From Annona cherimola (lineage: Eukaryota; Streptophyta; Magnoliopsida; Magnoliales; Annonaceae): a stretch of DNA of 64,000 bases. Each line of letters starts with the position of its first letter. The first letter of the stretch is position 1. This document shows, one piece after another, positions 58,770 through 64,000 of this stretch. The position numbers and the translations under genes were made by a program. The stretch is taken from the NCBI GenBank assembly GCA_030490835.1, contig CM059971.1, forward strand, positions 76,526,224-76,590,223, given 5' to 3'. Under the pieces are notes generated by a model. It was not told the origin of the DNA. It saw nothing but the letters and a program-made list of their open reading frames with translations, and made no database searches.

Positions 58770-59577
58770 TTTGGGGACATCGGGCTTTGTAGGTAGAATG
58801 GATGACTAGGGGGCCATTTATAAATCATAAAAAAGGAACAAGACTGGGTAAAAATTGTCTTAAGATTGTTGGGGAAAAATATAAAAGGAGAAAAAATTAA
58901 GGAAAGTGGGGAAAGTGAAAATAGAACCAAGTTTCACTTGAGGCGCGTTACAACGTCACTTTCCTTAAGGCAATTTTGCTACTCTATTTGCTGTTTAGGG
59001 TAATTTTGCAGTCGCCCCCAGGATACAAAAAGTGAAACTTAAACTAGAATAGGAAGCAACGCCTTTTCTAGGCACACGAACATTTGAAAACATAATTCTT
59101 GGTTGAATGAAGAGAATTTCAAAACAATATGGTAAACCTGCAAACACTTGATTAAGACAATAATTTCTTAGTCAAAACAAGCTATGAGATGTCTAAACGG
59201 AGACAACATAATGTCTGAATGAGGGATGTCTGAAAAGAGATGAGATCACTTGGGTTGGAATGAATTGTTCGTTTGCTCTACCGTATTACAAAACCATTCA
59301 ATTAATACTGTTTCAGACATGCTGAATGTTTGAAAATTTTAATACCGTTTCAGACATGCTGAATGTTTGAAAATTTCAAACAACCAAATCATGCCTTGAT
59401 GAATCGTTGTTGCCTTTCATTTGATTTTCCAAATAAAATATCAAAATGCTATTGGTAAAGATCGAACCCAAGACCTTTTAGACAACAGCCTAAGACTCTA
59501 CCAACTCAACTACTTTATTTTGTTGTTTATCTATGATATAATCTAATATATGTTTATACATTTTGAAAATCCCAACA

Positions 59578-59813
59578 TTCTGAATTCAAAGCCAAATTAA
59601 GTCAAGTTTTTCTGCTTCTGAAAATTATAGATTCAGAAAAATATCTGAAACTAATAAATGATTGTCTCTATTCAGATCACATCATAGATAAGTTCATTCA
59701 GCAAAAGAAATTAATCTGCCCTACTTGGTTGCTTGATGCATCTTTCAGGGGAACTCTAGTCATAATCAACCCATTCATGGATGCATCTCCTGACATCTTG
59801 TATGTTTTCTCAG
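59578..59813. other. End of the last receptor kinase intron
   Basis: Nothing recognised apart from the acceptor TTTTCTCAG at 59805-59813. Confidence 0.5.
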
Positions 59814-60224
59814 GCCTATGTACTGCAGGAGCAAGGCAATCTCTTAGAACTGGTGGACCAAAGGCTGGGATCAGACTACTCCGAGGAAGAAGTGTTAAGG
59901 ACACTGAATTTAGCACTCTTGTGCACCAATCCATCTCCCAGCCTTAGGCCAACAATGTCTGCTGCAGTGTGCATGCTTGAAGGAAAGATGGAAGTGCAGC
60001 CCCCTCTCGTGAAGAGGAGCTCAATGGTTGACACTGAGAGCGTAAGGTTCAAGGCCCTGCAAAAGCAGTCTCTAGACAGCCAAACACAAAGCATATCAAT
60101 AGAGGGCCCATCCTCGTTTTATTCCGCAGAAGACCAATCGCCTTTGATTTCTCTAACCACCGTTGAAGGCAAGAACACATGGTCAACGGCCAAGCCTCCA
60201 CTCAACCGTTTGAATACCCAATGA
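59814..60224 (+). pseudogene. Receptor kinase last exon (kinase subdomain XI and tail)
   Basis: The exon starts after CTCAG and continues the codon phase of 54814: AYVLQEQGNLLELVDQRLGS, NLALLCTNPSPSLRPTMS (the invariant Arg of subdomain XI), then a Ser-rich C-terminal tail ending RLNTQ and TGA at 60222. The 136 codons are fully open, and length and sequence are normal for LRR-VIII-2 kinases. AT-rich 3' UTR-like sequence follows. Confidence 0.92.
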
Positions 60225-61480
60225 GTAAGATGAGGGATCAGCACTCAGAGTTCCCAAGCCAAACATTTGCATGCAATTTGTAACTTTGTGTTAATTTTAT
60301 AGAGCACATTGATGACAGTAGAACTAAAATCCCTGATGTGATACCGCATTGTAAAATGGGTAATGATTCAATACCTATATATACATTGATGAGCCTTAAA
60401 TACATATAGGTGTTTTTTAGCCATTCTTTTTTTATTATTATTTTTCCTTTTTTATTATTATTTTGATATCATCCATTCTTTTCATTTTTTGGGTGGCCTC
60501 ACATGTATGCATATAGGTATCGAGATTGGCAACTTCTGCTGGGGGGTCAGGGGATTGATGTTGTAGGGGACCCTTCCATGCAAGCCTAAGCAGTGATCTA
60601 CTTCTACTTGGCAAGTTGGCTATCTTGGATCTCCTCCTCCATGGCATCTTTCAGCTGCCGGCAATCCTCCGAAAGATGGTCTCTCTCCTTACGGAAAAGG
60701 CTTACAATTTTAGATTGTGTCTGTGTGTGGGAGTCTTGAGCTGAGTACTCAAGCAGGGTGTACGACTTGAGTCAGGGTAACCCAAATCGAAAAATATATT
60801 TCTAATCTATTTTATCAAAAAATCATATATGTGCACTTTTATTTTGTTTTAAGAAAATCATTTAATAATTTGAGTCATTAATGCATTAATTTTTTTTATC
60901 TTCTCATTGTTTTAAATATTGTTCATTAAAGTCGAATTCAAAATTATATATAGTACTATTTATATTTTTAGAAGTGTTGGGCATATGCTAACTCAGTCCA
61001 CAAAACTTGTAGAATTAATGTTTTTGTTTTGTTTATTAAAATTTAATGTAAAAAAATATTTTTCATTTTTGAGAAATGATCAGTACTCACATTATTTTAT
61101 AGATCAAAGTCACAACATACTTTAAATATACACCGCTCTGATTGATAATATGATGCATTATTTAGGAACATGCAAGAAGTATATTTTGAAACTAAAATAA
61201 TAGAAAATCTAAATACTTGAAATTCAACCTGAAAGATACGTGAAATCGAATTAAACATAACTCAAAAACCCGTTATACTGAGTTGCATCGGCTAATGAGA
61301 TTTGCGGTAGTGAGTTTAATCTGGATTCTGAAGGAATAAATATAAAAAAAATGTCGAGGAGGCATGGATAGATTATCGGCCAGAGGGGTTGACAGTGGTT
61401 CTTCTTGCCTTCTCCTTACAGATCTGGGCTTTGATCGTGGTGGCATGGGAGTACTCGGAGGACCTCGTAGTATCAATGGG
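60225..61480. other. 3' flank of the receptor kinase, no gene recognised
   Basis: 60225-60400 is probably its 3' UTR. On the minus strand 60705-60610 gives FRKERDHLSEDCRQLKDAME, a short coiled-coil-like frame, then stops; its origin is unknown. The rest is AT-rich. Confidence 0.4.
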
Positions 61481-61489
61481 GACTATAAT

Positions 61490-61803
61490 GGAACGCGATC
61501 CCCTGCACTCAGGTGTACTTAGCTTCGGTGCACCTGGGTGCATTAAACCTATTTTAACTCTTTTTTTATTTTTTTTGAAATGTTTTTTATACAAGTGTTC
61601 ATCTAAGTGTATTTAATATATGTATCAATTTTTACCATTTTTGAAGTATTTTAGTTATTTATTTTTTATTTTTGAAAATCAATGCCACTTTAAATAATTT
61701 AGATTAATATTTTTATAAAAAAAAATTTTTAATTTTAAAAAATGGTTTAATGCGCCCGAGTGCACTGAAGCTAAGTGCACCTGGGTGCAAGGGATCGCGT
61801 TTC
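61490..61803. mobile_element. Palindromic Mutator-like MITE, second family member
   Basis: 314 bp. It starts GGAACGCGATCCC and ends GGGATCGCGTTTC, with GACTATAAT (61481-61489) and GTCTATAAT (61804-61812) as a 9-bp target duplication with one mismatch. It shares the GTGCACCTGGGTGCA-like mini-palindromes and the interior phrase ATGTATCAATTTTTACCATT with the element at 11158. Confidence 0.85.
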
Positions 61804-61812
61804 GTCTATAAT

Positions 61813-62154
61813 CCCTAGCTATAACGATATGGGCAAGTGGGCAACGCAGCTCCGAGGAGGTCACTCTAGAGACCGACATGGGTTTTATATGATTTTGCTA
61901 ATGACTAGTAAAAAGAATATAATGATATTCCCCAGCTATGGTAGGAAAAGATAACCAAAGTATTAGAAAGTGATTGAAAGTGACGGAAGGAAAGATAAAA
62001 GGAGAGGATGATCAAAGATCCAGTGAACAGTCAGTGTTGTGGGTAATCTCGCATGTCCTTTTTCGTTGGACGGTTGACTCTTATATAGATTTCTTATCTC
62101 AATGTTCTTGATTTGATCAAGAGTACCACGATCAAAGATATTTAGGGTGTGTTT
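61813..62154. other. Noncoding DNA
   Basis: Nothing recognised. Confidence 0.4.
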
Positions 62155-62427
62155 GGCAATGAGAAAAAAATATCAACTTAAAACTTTTCAATCTAAAACT
62201 TTTTACTCTCTATAATTATCATATTTTTTAATCATTTTTTCACATTTTCCCATACAACTACCCTACTTTTCAATCATTTCTACACAACTACCCATACAAT
62301 TAACATATCTATTTTAACTTTATCATCTTTACTCCTCATCATTACCCCTATCATATCACATCATTTAACAATTTTTACTCTCCAAAACTTTTCATCGAAA
62401 GTTTTATCCATTCCCAAACACGACTTC
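62155..62427. mobile_element. PIF/Harbinger-like MITE
   Basis: It starts GGGTGTGTTTGGCAATGAG after TTA and ends near CCCAAACACGACTTC before TTA (62428-62430). The interior core is well preserved. The right inverted repeat is imperfect. Confidence 0.7.
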
Positions 62428-62479
62428 TTAGTAAATATGCCTAATGATCATTTACGGCTGGTCTGAAATTCGGCCATTT

Positions 62480-62715
62480 AGACCAGCCCAAAAATATTTT
62501 TTTTATTTTTTATAAATATGTCAATCTAGTTATATTTAATCTATAAATCAAGTTTTAGCATTTTGGGATATTTGTATATATTTATTTTAGATTTTTAAAT
62601 ACGGTTGTGTTTAAAAATTCAAAATAAATATATACAAATATTCCAAAATGTTAAAACTTGGTTTATAAATTAAATATAACTAGATTAACATGTTTATAAA
62701 AAAAAACATAAATGA
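62480..62715. mobile_element. Palindromic MITE related to 11158 and 61490
   Basis: The arm 62505-62590 (TATAAATATGTCAATCTAG, TATTTAATCTATAAATCAAG) returns in reverse complement at 62610-62705 around a short centre. The GC-rich outer ends of its relatives are not evident. Confidence 0.65.
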
Positions 62716-63085
62716 TTGGTGCTCAATAAATATGGGACTTCTTCAAGCATTTTGTCAGATTGAGTATGTAAGATTCGACCGTTTGGAAGTAACATATAAG
62801 GCCATAACAACACTAACATGGTAGAAATGACAAGACTATGTAGTGTTTCCTTGGAATGCATAGAAAGGAAGGAATCCACTTTAAAACAATTAGGCAACGA
62901 TTAATTGGTAGGTTGCTAAATTCATCCAAGGTGTGAAGCCGCTCTTTCAAGGCGTAGAGGCCAACCGTAGTATGGGAGGTGCTAGTCTAACCATAGGTAA
63001 TGTAATACATGTTTCTAATACATTAATACATCATGTTTAGAATAAAAGGTTATTTGTGTTAATGTCAACTAGGAAATGACTCTAC
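62716..63085. other. Noncoding DNA
   Basis: No gene recognised. 62985-63085 is repeated in diverged form at about 63545-63640. Confidence 0.4.
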
Positions 63086-63175
63086 AATGCATATAGATTA
63101 ACCTCCTTGGAGTCCAATGCATATAGATTAACCTCCTTGGAGTCCAATGCATATAGATTAACCTCCTTGGAGTCC
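63086..63175. repeat. Perfect 30-bp tandem repeat, three copies
   Basis: The unit AATGCATATAGATTAACCTC followed by CTTGGAGTCC occurs three times without a difference. Confidence 0.95.
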
Positions 63176-63647
63176 TTTCAAGAATTAGCTTTACTGTGAA
63201 GTCGACTCCATTATAAACTTATACCCTTTAAGGAGTGTATTTTTTAGGGCGCATAAGTTCACAGTGAAATGGACTCCAAAACACAATTGACTACTCAAAA
63301 GTGTATTTAACTGTCATTAAATTTCACCTAAAAAATTGGTGGGTATGCAAAATATCTAAAAATTATTGTCATAAATGCACAAAAATCATTTTACATTGAT
63401 TAAATTATCTTGTTTTTTAGTGTGTTTATCAATGGGAAAAGAAAAAACTTTGACCCTTATTTTTATATATACTTTTTGGTAAATTATCTTACTTTTCAAT
63501 CTTTCTTTATATTTTTCATATAATTACTATGTTTATTTCAGTCGAACCATAAGTAATGTAATATATGTTTATAATACATGATGTTTAAAATAAAAGATAT
63601 TTGCATTCATATCAACTACAGAATAAAGTCATTATGCATGTAGACTA
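63176..63647. other. Noncoding, part of a local duplication
   Basis: 63183-63240 (ACTCCATTATAAACTTATA) matches 63920-63970. About 63415-63545 resembles the interior of a PIF/Harbinger-like MITE. No gene. Confidence 0.45.
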
Positions 63648-63884
63648 TGTTGAGTGCATATTCTGCCTGGGATTATGCGCGTACGTGAGAGCTATAAATA
63701 AACATGTTGCCTATAGAGTTTAGCATCATAAAAAGTAGAAAGACATTCTGTTGTCTGTAAGAAGAAAGTTGTAATTGTAGATTGTTTAGTGAATTACTCT
63801 TTCTCCAGTGAGGTAAGCTTTTAACTGATCCACATAATTCTTTGTATTCTATGTATGTGCTTGCATCATATTCTCAACCTAACA
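63648..63884 (+). mobile_element. Small solo LTR
   Basis: 237 bp, starting TGTTGAGTGCATATTC and ending CTCAACCTAACA, with GACTA on both sides (63643-63647 and 63885-63889) and a TATA-like CTATAAATAA near 63691. No internal retrotransposon sequence is attached. The orientation is chosen from the TATA position. Confidence 0.85.
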
Positions 63885-63889
63885 GACTA

Positions 63890-64000
63890 AACCTCCTTAG
63901 ACCCCTTTTGAGGAATTAAGTTTACTTTGGAGTTGACTCCATTATAAACTTATATCCTTTAAAGAGTCACTCTCCTATAACTTTAAACTTCTTTTAAGGA
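63890..64000. other. Second copy of a local duplication, cut by the window end
   Basis: Continues the copy interrupted by the solo LTR; matches 63160-63240. Confidence 0.6.

Larger units (their letters stand above)
55200..59577 (-). mobile_element. Ty1/Copia retrotransposon, internally deleted
   Basis: LTRs lie at 55200-55970 (771 bp) and 58867-59577 (711 bp; it lacks about 60 bp seen in the other). Both begin TGTTGGGG and end CCCAACA. TTCT lies immediately outside both ends. The coding strand is minus. A polypurine tract (GGTGGGGGAG on minus) adjoins the 55970 end. Gag, zinc knuckle, reverse transcriptase and RNase H are present; protease and integrase are missing. It sits in the last intron of the receptor kinase. 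Confidence 0.92.
4796..60224 (+). pseudogene. LRR-VIII-2 receptor-like kinase, broken and spread over 55 kb
   Basis: Proteins of this family (RFK1 / At1g53430 / SHR5 type) carry a signal peptide, about ten leucine-rich repeats each encoded by a roughly 72-bp exon, a malectin-like domain, one transmembrane helix and a cytoplasmic Ser/Thr kinase. Exons with matching phase occur in the right order on the plus strand: 4796-4904, 44939-45403, 45510-45581, 45690-45758, 45848-45919, 46025-46096, 53576-53647, 53726-53797, 53889-53960, 54063-54134, 54270-54344, 54512-54583, 54664-54814 and 59814-60224. Malectin, transmembrane and kinase subdomains I-VII are missing between 54583 and 54664. Exon 2 has a faulty acceptor and a MITE insertion. 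Assigning exon 1 to the same gene across a 40-kb transposon-filled intron is an inference, supported by codon phase and by the family sequence LPDDEVE. Confidence 0.85.

Noticed and set aside
60610..60705. Coiled-coil gene fragment on the minus strand
   Set aside because: Only about 30 residues are open and I cannot name the source; described under the flank only.

Overview
The window is nuclear DNA from a flowering plant. It has small spliced exons with GT/AG borders, plant gene families (LRR-VIII receptor kinase, AMT1 ammonium transporter, NAD-IDH, FCA, PRP8, clathrin heavy chain, NAP1), and plant transposons (Tat-lineage Gypsy, Copia, L1-type and RTE-type LINEs, TRIM, PIF/Harbinger-like and Mutator-like MITEs). 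I cannot name the species. No gene in the window looks intact.

The backbone is one plus-strand LRR-VIII-2 receptor-like kinase gene whose recognisable exons lie between 4796 and 60224. Exon 1 (signal peptide) is at 4796-4904 and exon 2 at 44939-45403. LRR exons are at 45510-46096 and 53576-54583, one kinase exon at 54664-54814 and the terminal exon at 59814-60224. It is dead: the exon 2 acceptor reads AA instead of AG, a 290-bp MITE sits inside exon 2, and the malectin-like domain, transmembrane segment and most of the kinase are missing between 54583 and 54664.

Layout. 1-4.6 kb: low-complexity repeats, an inverted double TRIM (1065-1788), a decayed Gypsy gag region (minus) and an AMT1 pseudogene (minus). 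5.2-11.1 kb: an almost intact L1-type LINE (minus) with a 19-bp target duplication, then a palindromic Mutator-like MITE. 11.6-16.8 kb: AT-rich, MITE-rich DNA. 16.8-25.2 kb: a cluster of exon-intron fragments from at least five unrelated genes (IDH, FCA, PRP8, clathrin heavy chain, NAP1), the kind of assembly left by Helitron or Pack-MULE capture; this is the most unusual part. 25.2-31.1 kb: AT-rich DNA, a solo Tat LTR and palindromic MITEs. 31.2-42.8 kb: a full-length but mutated Tat-type Gypsy element that lies inside a Mutator-like MITE, which itself lies inside a PIF/Harbinger-like MITE. 46.5-52.7 kb: an RTE LINE inserted into another RTE LINE. 55.2-59.6 kb: an internally deleted Copia element (minus). 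60.2-64 kb: more MITEs, a 30-bp tandem array and a small solo LTR.

Nothing here works as an operon or pathway. The region records layered insertions into one receptor-kinase locus, with target-site duplications clear enough to order many of the events.
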